35,824 nt of DNA from Pseudomonadota bacterium (GTDB lineage: Bacteria > Pseudomonadota > Alphaproteobacteria > G022571365): assembly GCA_022571365.1 (NCBI GenBank), contig JACZXZ010000018.1, positions 1 through 35,824 of the forward strand, read 5' to 3'. Made by a program: the position numbers and the translations under genes. The stretch's first letter is position 1; the number at the start of each line of letters is the position of its first letter. Under the pieces are notes generated by a model, which worked only from the letters and a program-made list of their open reading frames with translations, was not told the origin of the DNA and made no database searches. Positions 17,160 to 24,675 of this stretch are shown piece after piece.

Positions 17160-18073
17160 GCCGACCCGCCCGGCAGCAGGGCCCCACCGGGGAGGTTCGG
17201 GCCGCGGCGCCGGCCAAGCTCAATCTTTACCTCCACGTCCTCGGGCGTCGGGCCGACGGCTACCATCTGCTCGACAGCCTGGTCGCTTTCGCCGCGCTCG
17301 GCGACACGGTTTCGGTGCGCCCGGCTGGGCGCTTGACGGTTTCGGTCAGCGGACCGTTCGGGGCGGCCCTTGCCGACGAGCCGGACAACCTGGTGCTGCG
17401 GGCCGCGCGGCGTTTGGCCGAGGCCAAAGCCGTGCCCGCCGGCGGCGCCATCGAACTGGTGAAAAGGCTGCCGGTTTCGGCCGGGCTTGGCGGCGGGTCG
17501 AGCGACGCCGCGGCGGTCTTGAGGGCCTTTGACCGGTTATGGGGACTGGGCATGGAAGGAGCGGAGCTCAACCAGCTGGCGCGCGACCTTGGCGCCGACG
17601 TGCCGGTGTGTATCGCCGGCCGGGCATCCTTTGTCGGCGGCATCGGCGCGGCCGTGGAACCGGCGCCGGCCTTGCCCCAGGCGGCTCTCGTGCTGGCCAA
17701 TCCCGGCGTGCCGCTTGCGACCAAAGAGGTCTACGCCGCCCACCGCGGCGCCGGGTCGGAGCCGGCGCGGTTCCGCGAAGCGCCGCGCGACACGGCGCAT
17801 TTGGCGGCGCTGCTCGCGGCGCGGCGGAATGATCTGACCGAGCCTGCCCAGGCCCTCGTCCCGGCCATCGGCACGGTGCTCGAGGCGCTGGCGGGGAAGC
17901 CCGGGTGCCTGCTGGCCCGAATGTCGGGCAGCGGCCCCACCTGCTTTGGCCTGTTCGCGGACGCCGCCGCCGCCGAACGCGCGGCGAAGGCGCTTGCCGC
18001 CGACCATCCCGACTGGTGGCTCAAGCCCACCGCCCTTATCGGCGACGTGCGGGAACTTGCGGAGGGGGCTTGA
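17156..18073 (+). CDS. ispE: 4-diphosphocytidyl-2-C-methyl-D-erythritol kinase
   Basis: IspE phosphorylates CDP-methylerythritol in the non-mevalonate isoprenoid pathway. The TTG at 17156 is chosen because GGAAGG lies six bases upstream and it overlaps the previous stop, giving 305 aa. No ATG or GTG is in a sensible position. This GHMP kinase has AAPAKLNLYLHVLGRRADGYH with the catalytic Lys at 21. The ATP-binding glycine loop is PVSAGLGGGSSDAAAV at about 106-121, with GADVPVCI after it and the C-terminal GHMP loop LARMSGSGPTCFGLF. Every family motif is present. It is followed by a hairpin shared with the convergent PodJ-like gene. Confidence 0.96.
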   Translation: MSRPARQQGPTGEVRAAAPAKLNLYLHVLGRRADGYHLLDSLVAFAALGDTVSVRPAGRLTVSVSGPFGAALADEPDNLVLRAARRLAEAKAVPAGGAIELVKRLPVSAGLGGGSSDAAAVLRAFDRLWGLGMEGAELNQLARDLGADVPVCIAGRASFVGGIGAAVEPAPALPQAALVLANPGVPLATKEVYAAHRGAGSEPARFREAPRDTAHLAALLAARRNDLTEPAQALVPAIGTVLEALAGKPGCLLARMSGSGPTCFGLFADAAAAERAAKALAADHPDWWLKPTALIGDVRELAEGA

Positions 18074-18078
18074 GGGTG

Positions 18079-18106
18079 CGCCTGGCGTCGGGCTCCGCGC
18101 CGGGCG
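18079..18106. terminator. Hairpin between convergent ispE and the PodJ-like gene
   Basis: CGCCTGGCG (18079-18087) and CGCCGGGCG (18098-18106) form a 9-bp stem with one mismatch and a 10-base loop. It exactly fills the gap between the two convergent stops, so it may end both transcripts. No T-run is present on either side. Confidence 0.45.
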
Positions 18107-19846
18107 TTAGCGTCCGGCTGGCGGCGGCTCCTCGCCCAAAAACAAGCCCATATGGGCCAAAAGCTCTTCCGAGGGCCGGCCGTCGACCTCGAGATCGACA
18201 AATTCCTGGTACTCCCGAATGGCGTTGGTCGTGCGTTCGCCGGCGATGCCATCCGGCGACCCGGGATCGAAGTCCAGACGGATCAAAATCTTTTGAATGT
18301 CGCTGATGAGCTCGGGCGTCGGCTTGGCCGCCTCTCTTGAGGTTGCGGGAAGCAGCAGCGCCGAGGCGGTGAGCTGGGGGGCGGCCGGGATTTCGCCGTC
18401 GGCTTCGCGCGCAAGCGCCCTGGCCTCGGCGAGCCGATCGGGGGTCAGACGCGCCGCGACCTCGCGCACCCTGGCTTCCGCGTCCGCGTTGCCGCGGGCG
18501 CTGGCCAGGCTGTACCACTTGAAGGCGACATCGTCGTTTTTGGGCACGCCGAAACCGTTTTCGTGGAGCGCGCCAAGTTCATATTGGGCCCTTGCCAAGC
18601 CCTGTTCGGCCGCCTTGCGGAGCCATCTCTCGGCCTCGAAATAGTCCTGGAGAATGCCTCTGCCCCTGGCATAGGCAATGCCGACACTGTATTGGGCCAG
18701 GACATGGCCTTGCTCCGCGGCGTCCAAATACCACAGTAGCGCCGCAAGCGAATCCTGCTGGACACCGAGCCCCTTCTCGGAGAGCGCGGCCAGGTTGTAT
18801 TGGGCGTTCGCCAGCCCTTGAAGCGCGGCCTCGCGCAACCAGTGCGCGGCCGCCGGGTAATCCTTGGGCACCCCGCGACCCTGGGCGTAGATGAGGGCGA
18901 GGTCGTGTTGTGCCTCGGCATCGCCCTTGGCGGCCTCGTCTTGCAGCGATTTAATGAGCGCGGACGGGACGGTATCGGGTTTGGCGGCGGTTTGGGCTTC
19001 GACCGACCCGGAATCCTCTCTCGCCGACAGTTGCTCCTTCGGCGGCGGCGGCGACGACTCGACTCCGATGGCTCCACCCGGCGGGGGGTCCGATATCGCG
19101 ATCCGCTTGTCGAGGGGCGCAGAATCCTGGCTCAACCACAGAAGGACCCAGGCCGCGGCGGCGAGCCCGGCGAGCAAGGCCGCCGCAGCGATCAGCCACC
19201 GGGTGGGAATGACGATGGGCACGGGCGCGGGCGAATCCTTGTCGTGCTTATCGTGCGCCGCCGCCTCCTCGGCGGAGACCCCGCCTGGAGCAGGGGTCGA
19301 AAGGGCTTCCCGAACGGTCCCGGCGGCGGCCGGCGAGGGATCGTGAGGCGCCTTGTCCCGCACTTCCGCCGGCGCCTCGACGGGTTTTTTGAGGCTCGCA
19401 AGCTGCTCTTCGAGGGTCTTGACCGCCTTCCCGAGCGGCGTCACTGCTTGGTCCATATGGCGCTCGATGGCGTCGACCTGCTGCGACAAGGCATCGAGGG
19501 CGGCGAGGATTTCCTCATCCGTGGCGTCCCGGCCCGTGGACTGTTCGGCGCCCCGGGCGGGAGGCTCGCCGACCGGTTCCGCCGGCCCGGAGGGCTCAGG
19601 GCTTGCGCCGGCGGTCGCAGGCGGCGCCTCGGGGGCGGCTTGTGTCCCCTCGCGGGATTCGGCGGTCGATGTGGGGCGATCGGTCGAGCTCGGTGCCTGG
19701 GCGGCTCCCGCTCGGACGCGGCCATGGATTATCTGTTCGACCCACTCCTCGACGGTCAAGCCGGAGGCCCTGGCTGCCGCTTCGGCGGCCGCTCGGGTTT
19801 CCGGATCGAGAGCCTGGACCCGCGGATCAGGTTTCTTCTTGCGCAC
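18107..19846 (-). CDS. PodJ-like polar organiser: N-terminal module, membrane span, Sel1 repeats, peptidoglycan-binding domain
   Basis: This 579-aa protein has the layout of the Caulobacter polar organiser PodJ. Residues about 13-40 (LDPETRAAAEAAARASGLTV, then EEWVEQII) form a helix-turn-helix-like module shared with the next three genes. Residues 41-210 are Pro/Ala/Glu-rich with a coiled-coil stretch (110-155). A membrane span lies at 217-238 (LIAAAALLAGLAAAAWVLLW). Sel1-type repeats run from about 308 to 455, with motifs such as AQYNLAALSEKGLGV and AQYELGALHENGFGV. A peptidoglycan-binding domain is at about 513-570 (ISDIQKILIRLDFDPGSPDG). The N-terminus is thus cytoplasmic and the repeats periplasmic. 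The start is GTG, with upstream sequence resembling that of the next gene. It is shorter than PodJ (about 970 aa). Confidence 0.85.
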   Translation of the reverse strand: MRKKKPDPRVQALDPETRAAAEAAARASGLTVEEWVEQIIHGRVRAGAAQAPSSTDRPTSTAESREGTQAAPEAPPATAGASPEPSGPAEPVGEPPARGAEQSTGRDATDEEILAALDALSQQVDAIERHMDQAVTPLGKAVKTLEEQLASLKKPVEAPAEVRDKAPHDPSPAAAGTVREALSTPAPGGVSAEEAAAHDKHDKDSPAPVPIVIPTRWLIAAAALLAGLAAAAWVLLWLSQDSAPLDKRIAISDPPPGGAIGVESSPPPPKEQLSAREDSGSVEAQTAAKPDTVPSALIKSLQDEAAKGDAEAQHDLALIYAQGRGVPKDYPAAAHWLREAALQGLANAQYNLAALSEKGLGVQQDSLAALLWYLDAAEQGHVLAQYSVGIAYARGRGILQDYFEAERWLRKAAEQGLARAQYELGALHENGFGVPKNDDVAFKWYSLASARGNADAEARVREVAARLTPDRLAEARALAREADGEIPAAPQLTASALLLPATSREAAKPTPELISDIQKILIRLDFDPGSPDGIAGERTTNAIREYQEFVDLEVDGRPSEELLAHMGLFLGEEPPPAGR

Positions 19847-19849
19847 TTC

Positions 19850-19924
19850 ACTGCCTCAGGACTGCCTCAGGATAGGTTGACGCGCGGGCTTGCCGTATCC
19901 CAGGCCCAAGATCCCAGGCCCAAG
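19850..19924. repeat. Two tandem duplications upstream of the PodJ-like gene
   Basis: ACTGCCTCAGG is repeated head to tail (19850-19860, 19861-19871), and ATCCCAGGCCCAAG is repeated head to tail (19897-19910, 19911-19924). Both lie between the GTG at 19846 and the likely promoter further right, so they lengthen the 5' leader. The single-copy equivalent is visible upstream of the paralogue at 20943, around GTATCCCGAGTCCAAG. Confidence 0.9.
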
Positions 19925-19995
19925 AAGGATCCAGCTATTTTCATATACCAAGGATCGGAGGACAAGGGCTAACCCGAGGCGCGGCGCAGGTCGCA

Positions 19996-20086
19996 GCGGG
20001 TGAGGAGGAGATCGGGCGGTGAGCGGGTGAGGAGGAGATCGGGCGGTGAGCGGGTGAGGCGGTAAGGTAATGAGTAAGGTAATGAG
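19996..20086. repeat. 27-bp and 12-bp tandem duplications between two module genes
   Basis: A 27-bp unit beginning GCGGGTGAGGAGGAG is present twice in full (19996-20022, 20023-20049) and once in part (from 20050). TAAGGTAATGAG then occurs twice head to tail (20063-20074, 20075-20086). The region is downstream of the 20158-20943 gene and upstream of the PodJ-like gene. Confidence 0.92.
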
Positions 20087-20157
20087 TTCGGAACTCAGCC
20101 CAATATGTGTAAGGGTTATGGGCGGACCCGTTGGGCCGGAATCCTTGCCCGCCCGCC

Positions 20158-20943
20158 CTAAGCCCGCCGCCGTCTGAACCAGCGGAGGAGCAGGCGGCGA
20201 AAGAAGCTCCCCCCACCACCACCCTTCGTCGTCGTCTCTTCCAGCTTTTCCAGCCGATCGTGGAAGCGTGACAACGCTCGCTCCACAGGCGCGGTCGACA
20301 CGGCGGCAACCGTGCTGACCTCTTTAATCTGTTCCGAGAGCGCGCTAACCGTCTTGACCAGTGGAGCGATGGTCTCGGCGGTCTTGGCTTCCGCCTCCTC
20401 GATCCTTTGGGTCAACTTTTGGATGTTTTCGAGCAATGCCTCGGTGGTGAGCGCTGGCGGCAGATGACTGCTGACAACGTTCTGAGGCTTGACTTCCTGT
20501 CTGAACTCACTGGTTGCGGCGTTGAAAATCGCCTGGGTAAGCCACGAGCCAGGAGGCAGGCCGGCCTTCCGGGCGGCCAGGTTTACCGCTGCGCGGGCTT
20601 CCGGTTCCAGCCCCTCTAATGACTCGGGGGGATCGACGCGATCGGCGTGCGGCATGGCATGCTCGCCGGCCGATCCCGCCGGTCTGGAGGTCTCGAATTC
20701 CGCGGTGGCGGTCTGCGGCGGGGCCTCGGGAGCGGCTTGCGCCCGGTGGCCGGGTTCGGCGGCCGGCATGGGCCCGTCCGCCGGGCCCGGGACCCCGCCC
20801 GGGGGCCCGCTGGTACCGTGCCGGATCGCTCGTTCGATCCATTCCTCGAGGGCTAGCCCGGAGGCCTGGGCCGCAGCCTCGGCGGCGGCGCGGGCCTCCG
20901 GATCGAGGTCCTCAACCCGTAGGTCAGGTTTTGTTTCGCGCAC
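20158..20943 (-). CDS. Coiled-coil protein with two copies of the shared module and a basic amphipathic tail
   Basis: A 261-aa protein of unknown function, paralogous to both neighbours. The first module (residues 13-40, LDPEARAAAEAAAQASGLAL, EEWIERAI) and the first ten residues match the PodJ-like protein. The second module (110-140, LEPEARAAVNLAARKAGLPP, GSWLTQAI) and everything after it match the 153-aa protein at 21227-21688. A coiled coil spans about 168-236 (LENIQKLTQRIEEAEAKTAE, then ERALSRFHDRLEKLEE). After a run of five glycines the C-terminus is FFRRLLLRWFRRRRA, a basic, hydrophobic stretch suited to peripheral membrane binding. There is no signal peptide. The start is GTG 20943, with a promoter-like pair at 21013-21040. 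I infer a cytoplasmic scaffold. Confidence 0.75.
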   Translation of the reverse strand: MRETKPDLRVEDLDPEARAAAEAAAQASGLALEEWIERAIRHGTSGPPGGVPGPADGPMPAAEPGHRAQAAPEAPPQTATAEFETSRPAGSAGEHAMPHADRVDPPESLEGLEPEARAAVNLAARKAGLPPGSWLTQAIFNAATSEFRQEVKPQNVVSSHLPPALTTEALLENIQKLTQRIEEAEAKTAETIAPLVKTVSALSEQIKEVSTVAAVSTAPVERALSRFHDRLEKLEETTTKGGGGGSFFRRLLLRWFRRRRA

Positions 20944-21012
20944 TGCACCGCCTCGGGATCGGTTAATTCCCGATCTTGCCGTATCCCGAGTCCAAGATTC
21001 ACTCGGTTATTT

Positions 21013-21040
21013 ATTATACAACAAGGGGTTGGAGCACAAG
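21013..21040 (-). promoter_or_regulatory. Candidate promoter of the two-module paralogue
   Basis: On the minus strand a perfect TATAAT (21018-21013) is preceded by CTTGTG (21040-21035) at 16 bp. The flanking sequence resembles that before the PodJ-like gene (around 19940-19975), where the -10 region is weaker (TATATGAAAAT). The two upstream regions are probably duplicates. Confidence 0.55.
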
Positions 21041-21150
21041 GGATAATCCGAAGGCCGGTCCAAATCGCGCGCCGGATGCGGATGTGGATCGTGACGGACC
21101 GCACCCTCGTAGTCTGCGCAATGGGTGCGCCCGCTATGTCCTGGATTCTC

Positions 21151-21188
21151 CTACTGGGGCTATGCCGGCCTACTGGGGCTATGCCGGC
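21151..21188. repeat. 19-bp perfect tandem duplication
   Basis: CTACTGGGGCTATGCCGGC is present twice with no gap (21151-21169 and 21170-21188), just downstream of the stop of the 21227-21688 gene. Confidence 0.95.
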
Positions 21189-21226
21189 GCGTCGATTGAA
21201 ACCCGCCGCCGCTCGGACTACTCGGA

Positions 21227-21688
21227 CTAACGGAAGAACAAGCCGCGACGGGCGCCGCGGCCTCCCACCCGATCTTCCGGCCTTTCCAGCTTTTCCAGCC
21301 GCTCGTTGAGTCGCGCCAGCGCCCGCTCCATGGGTGCCGACGAGGTGGCCGGGCCGGCTTTGACCGCTTCGAGCTGCGCCGAGAGCTGGTTGACCGTTCG
21401 GGCCAGCGGAGCGATGGATTCCGCCATCTTGGCTTCCGTCGTCTCGATCCTTTCGGCCAGTTTTTGGATGCTTTCGATCAACGTGCGTTGGTCGAGGATC
21501 TCGGCAGAAAGTTGCTGCTGAGGCTCTGGGGATTGCAAGCCTTTCCTAAACTCGTTAGCGGCGGCGCCCAGAATCGTTTGGGTAAGCCACCTGCCAAGCG
21601 GCAGGCCGGCCTTGCGGGCGGCCAGCTTTGCCGCTTCGCGGGCTTCCGGTTCCACCCCGTCTACGTGCCAAGCTGAATCTAAATCCAT
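21227..21688 (-). CDS. Small coiled-coil protein with the shared N-terminal module
   Basis: A 153-aa cytoplasmic protein. I chose the ATG at 21688, with AGG six bases upstream. A TTG at 21703 is the alternative, but its ribosome site is too close. The module is the most PodJ-like of the set: AWHVDGVEPEAREAAKLAAR and KAGLPLGRWLTQTI (residues 7-39). It is followed by NEFRKG. A coiled coil runs over about 66-136 (IESIQKLAERIETTEAKMAE, ERALARLNERLEKLER). The end is RRGLFFR, a shorter version of the basic tail of its paralogue at 20158-20943. No enzymatic motif is seen. The Ala/Arg-rich helices probably mediate oligomerisation. Confidence 0.75.
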   Translation of the reverse strand: MDLDSAWHVDGVEPEAREAAKLAARKAGLPLGRWLTQTILGAAANEFRKGLQSPEPQQQLSAEILDQRTLIESIQKLAERIETTEAKMAESIAPLARTVNQLSAQLEAVKAGPATSSAPMERALARLNERLEKLERPEDRVGGRGARRGLFFR

Positions 21689-22124
21689 GGCGCGCCTGAT
21701 CAAATCTCCATTTAAGAATCGCCATGTAAGATTATGTGTAAAAAAATAAGCCGTCCAACAAGATGGTTCTACATTCTTTCCGGCATTAGATCACGTGTTC
21801 GCGAACCTTCCGCATTGGTGAGTGTATAGTTTCGGCGGTTCGCCTTCGGGCGGCATCCCGCGTCCTCTGGGGCCGATGCGCGCGCCCGCCCCTGCGGGGA
21901 AGGTTGAGCCTTCAATGATGAACGCTGGTCGGCGCGCCGGGGCTTGGACGGCCATGCTTGCTTGATATCTCCGGCGAGTATCAGTCGGTCCCCGGCGCCT
22001 ATCTTAAATCCGCGCGCCACCCCGCCGGGCGTGTCCTTCGTGCCGGGAAGTCGATGCTCAGGGGGTGCCTTCGCCGCCCATGCCGCTCAACGGCTTGAGC
22101 CCAAGCAGCGCCGGGAGCCCGCTT
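21689..22124. other. 436-bp spacer between two module genes, no convincing gene
   Basis: Apart from the promoter-like pair at 21730-21759 no feature is firm. A minus-strand frame at 21769-22020 could give 83 aa from a GTG, but it has no recognisable domain and no ribosome site. Small palindromes such as GCTTG-AGCC-CAAGC (near 22093) might end the ParB-like transcript. Confidence 0.5.
21730..21759 (-). promoter_or_regulatory. Candidate promoter of the 153-aa module gene
   Basis: On the minus strand TTGGAC (21759-21754) and TAATCT (21735-21730) are 18 bp apart, in an AT-rich patch that includes a run of seven T, about 40 bp before the ATG. Confidence 0.5.
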
Positions 22125-23099
22125 TTAAGGGCGAGGACGTCTAGGTCTTTTGGTGGCTCGCGGCGCGGCGCGCGCGCCGGCTTTCTTGGTCCGCGCCGGC
22201 TTCTTGCTCCGGGGAGGCTTGCGACGCTCCTCCGCCACCATGCGGAGGATTTGCGCGAGCTCCTCGGTCTGGCGGACGGTGAGACCCTCCTCCACCACCA
22301 CAAGGGCGATTCGCGCTGGATTGTCGACGGTCAACAAGGCGCGGGCATGGCCGGCGGTGAGTTTTCCCTTCGCCACCAGGTCTTTGACGGGCTTGGCCAG
22401 TTTCAACAAGCGCAGGGTGTTTGAGACGTGGCTGCGGCTCTTGCCCACCGCCTTGGCCAGAGGCCCCTGGCGGACGCCGAAATCCTCTGCGAGCCGGCGA
22501 TAGCCTTCCGCTTCCTCCAGCGGCGTGAGGTCCTCACGCTGGAGGTTTTCCACCAGCGCGAGTTCCAAGGCCTCGCGATCCGAAAGATTGATGATGATGA
22601 CCGGGACCTCGGCGAGCTGGGCCCGTGTGGCCGCCCGCCAGCGCCGTTCCCCGGCGACGATTTCATATGAACCCGGTGCCCCGGGGTCAGGCCGCACGAC
22701 GATCGGTTGCAGCATGCCCTTTTCGCGGATGGAGTGAGTGAGCGCCCGGATATTTTTCGCCTTTGTGACCCGCTGGCTTGTGATCCGGCCGGGACGGAGC
22801 GAGGCGACCGGCACATGCCAGATCCAATGCGCCGTCTCGGGCGAGACGCCCGCGCCGCGTTGTTCGGCCGCCGGTGCCTGTTGCCCGGGCATCCCAGCCG
22901 GCGGCCCGGCTCGGCCCAGTTCCGTGGCGCTCACGTTCTTGATCACCCGGCTCAACCATGCGCCCAGCGGCACACCCGCCGCGTCGGCCGCCTGCTGGGC
23001 GGTTTGCCGGGATTCTTGGGAAATCCCTGACGCCCGCCCAGGCTGTCCAGATCCCTTTACGTCGGAGGGGCGGTCAGAGTCACTCATGGCACGCACCAT
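22125..23099 (-). CDS. ParB-family protein with the shared N-terminal module and a basic C-terminal tail
   Basis: A 324-aa ParB/Spo0J-type DNA-binding protein (alternative ATG at 23087). Residues about 27-53 ([28 protein letters not shown]) match the module of the three genes downstream. The ParB N-domain follows: [19 protein letters not shown], the CTP-binding-region motif [11 protein letters not shown] (150-160) and [17 protein letters not shown] (184-200). The helix-turn-helix is [19 protein letters not shown] (212-230). After about residue 290 it ends in a Lys/Arg/Pro/Ala-rich tail ([17 protein letters not shown] and RPRRPRP) where canonical ParB has its dimerisation domain. No parA and no parS-like site is nearby, so this is probably not the chromosome's main ParB. 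It could act as a nucleoid-linked scaffold or a regulator. Confidence 0.88.
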   Translation of the reverse strand: MVRAMSDSDRPSDVKGSGQPGRASGISQESRQTAQQAADAAGVPLGAWLSRVIKNVSATELGRAGPPAGMPGQQAPAAEQRGAGVSPETAHWIWHVPVASLRPGRITSQRVTKAKNIRALTHSIREKGMLQPIVVRPDPGAPGSYEIVAGERRWRAATRAQLAEVPVIIINLSDREALELALVENLQREDLTPLEEAEGYRRLAEDFGVRQGPLAKAVGKSRSHVSNTLRLLKLAKPVKDLVAKGKLTAGHARALLTVDNPARIALVVVEEGLTVRQTEELAQILRMVAEERRKPPRSKKPARTKKAGARAAPRATKRPRRPRP

Positions 23100-23117
23100 A
23101 TTCGATAAGCGTCCGCG

Positions 23118-23146
23118 AGTATTTCACCAAATTTATATACTGTCGA
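23118..23146 (-). promoter_or_regulatory. Candidate promoter of the ParB-like gene
   Basis: On the minus strand TCGACA (23146-23141) and AATACT (23123-23118) are 17 bp apart, in an AT-rich stretch (TATATAAATTT) just before the ATG at 23099. Confidence 0.5.
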
Positions 23147-23154
23147 GGTGTGTG

Positions 23155-23170
23155 ATGGCACATTTGCCAT
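23155..23170. promoter_or_regulatory. Perfect inverted repeat next to the ParB-like promoter
   Basis: ATGGCA-CATT-TGCCAT lies 8 bp upstream of the -35-like hexamer. The size and position suit an operator for a dimeric regulator, possibly the ParB-like protein itself, but it does not resemble the parS consensus. Confidence 0.4.
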
Positions 23171-23189
23171 ATCCTGGATCCTGAATCGC

Positions 23190-23267
23190 GCCCACCGCCG
23201 CGGGCTTCTCCCGAAGCCGGGTAATGGGGCGCGGGAGCCCGGCTTCAGGATCAACCCGCGGGTGGGC
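23190..23267. repeat. Nested inverted repeats with an alternative pairing
   Basis: The outer arms are 23190-23204 (GCCCACCGCCGCGGG) and 23255-23267 (CCCGCGGGTGGGC), complementary apart from a 2-base bulge. They enclose a perfect 9-bp pair, GAAGCCGGG (23213-23221) with CCCGGCTTC (23238-23246). GATCCTGAA (23177-23185) can instead pair with TTCAGGATC (23244-23252), which overlaps the inner stem, so two structures compete. Confidence 0.65.
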
Positions 23268-23435
23268 TGACCGGATTCTGAACCGCGGGCCTTGCCCGGC
23301 GTCGCGTGCTGCCGGAGGCGAAGTTATACCATCAGGCGCGCGCCGCGATGGGGCGGCTGGAAGCGGGTAATAGCGGTACACGGCGGGGCAGGGCGTGTAG
23401 TATCGCGCTTTCGAGTCCGCTCTTTGATTTGCCAA

Positions 23436-23461
23436 CGGTGGAAATAGGCGGTGGAAATAGG
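23436..23461. repeat. 13-bp perfect tandem duplication
   Basis: CGGTGGAAATAGG occurs twice without gap (23436-23448, 23449-23461), in the spacer upstream of gmd. Confidence 0.92.
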
Positions 23462-23604
23462 GTAGCGTCCGACCGGGCCACCGCAGGCGAGGCGCGCCGG
23501 CGCCCGGTTTCCGCCGGCGTCGCGGGAGAATGGGTTGTTAGCCGGTCAGTTAATCGTCAATTGCCAATCGCTAGCCACTATACCTTCAGGGGGCGTATCG
23601 GACC

Positions 23605-24675
23605 ATGTCGGACAAAGTTGCGCTGATTACGGGCGTCACCGGCCAGGACGGCGCTTATCTCGCCGAGTTTCTGCTCGATAAGGGCTATATCGTACACGGG
23701 GTGAAACGGCGCTCGTCGTCTTTCAACACGGCCCGCGTCGATCATCTCTACCAAGACCCGCATGAGAGGAACGTCCGCTTCTTCATGCATTACGGCGATC
23801 TGACCGACGCCACCAACCTGATTCGCCTGGTTCAGGAAACAAAGCCGACAGAGATATACAACCTGGCGGCCCAGAGCCACGTGCAGGTGAGCTTCGAGAC
23901 GGCGGAGTACACCGCCAACGCCGACGCCCTCGGCACCCTGAGGCTGTTGGAGGCGATTCGCATCCTCGGCCTTGAGGACCAGGTGCGCTTCTACCAGGCA
24001 TCGACGTCGGAAATGTACGGCCAGGCAACAGAGCGGCCGCAGCGGGAGACAACCCCGTTCCGCCCCCGCAGCCCCTACGCCGCGGCCAAGCTATATGCCT
24101 ACTGGATCACCGTGAACTACCGCGAAGCCTATGGCATGCACGCCTCCAACGGCATCGCGTTCAATCACGAAGGCCCGACCCGCGGCGAAACCTTTGTGAC
24201 GCGCAAGATCACCCGCGCCGTCGCCGCCATCGAGCTGGGTCTGCAGAGGCGCCTGTATCTGGGCAACCTGGACGCCAAGCGTGACTGGGGCCATGCCCGG
24301 GATTATGGGGAAGGCATGTGGCTGATCCTGCAACAGCCTGAGCCCGACGATTACGTGCTCGCCACCGGCGAATCCCACTCGGTGCGCGAGTTCGTGGAGC
24401 TGGCCTTTCGCTGCGTCGATCGGCAGGTCAAGTGGCAAGGTGGGGGCGTGGGAGAGAGGGGGCTCGACGCCCGCGACGGCGAGGTGCTGGTGGAGATCGA
24501 CCCGCGCTACTTCCGCCCGACCGAGGCCGACTGGCTCGAAGGCGATCCGGCCAAGGCGCGCCAGCGGCTGGGCTGGCGCCACAAGACGAGCTTTCCCGAT
24601 CTCGTGCGCGAGATGGTCGAGGCCGACCTGGAGGCGGTGAAGCGTGAGCATGAGTTCTACGGTCGCTCGGCTTGA
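23605..24675 (+). CDS. gmd: GDP-mannose 4,6-dehydratase
   Basis: Gmd converts GDP-D-mannose to GDP-4-keto-6-deoxy-D-mannose, the first step of GDP-L-fucose and related deoxysugar synthesis. The 356-aa product is a full-length short-chain dehydrogenase of the NAD(P)-dependent epimerase/dehydratase type. The nucleotide-binding [11 protein letters not shown] glycine motif is at 10-20. [15 protein letters not shown] and [13 protein letters not shown] are typical of Gmd. The active-site STSEMYG has Thr134 and Glu136. The [12 protein letters not shown] motif has Tyr158 and Lys162. [18 protein letters not shown] and [14 protein letters not shown] are further Gmd signatures. Its end overlaps fcl by 26 bp. 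No glycosyltransferase or polysaccharide export gene is adjacent. Confidence 0.97.
   Translation: MSDKVALITGVTGQDGAYLAEFLLDKGYIVHGVKRRSSSFNTARVDHLYQDPHERNVRFFMHYGDLTDATNLIRLVQETKPTEIYNLAAQSHVQVSFETAEYTANADALGTLRLLEAIRILGLEDQVRFYQASTSEMYGQATERPQRETTPFRPRSPYAAAKLYAYWITVNYREAYGMHASNGIAFNHEGPTRGETFVTRKITRAVAAIELGLQRRLYLGNLDAKRDWGHARDYGEGMWLILQQPEPDDYVLATGESHSVREFVELAFRCVDRQVKWQGGGVGERGLDARDGEVLVEIDPRYFRPTEADWLEGDPAKARQRLGWRHKTSFPDLVREMVEADLEAVKREHEFYGRSA

Larger units (their letters stand above)
23100..23604. other. 505-bp divergent spacer between the ParB-like gene and gmd
   Basis: No gene is convincing here. Frames on both strands cross it, but their products are low-complexity. It contains the ParB-like promoter and operator candidates, a nested hairpin structure (23190-23267) and a 13-bp tandem duplication (23436-23461). 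I cannot place the gmd promoter with confidence. Confidence 0.6.

Noticed and set aside
18800-19972. Plus-strand open frame of 390 aa opposite the PodJ-like gene
   Set aside because: It consists of Arg/Gly/Leu-rich low complexity, while the other strand encodes Sel1 repeats and a membrane span.
21769-22020. Minus-strand 83-codon frame in the spacer after the ParB-like gene
   Set aside because: It has a GTG start without a ribosome site and a basic low-complexity product. It could be a real small gene, but nothing supports it.
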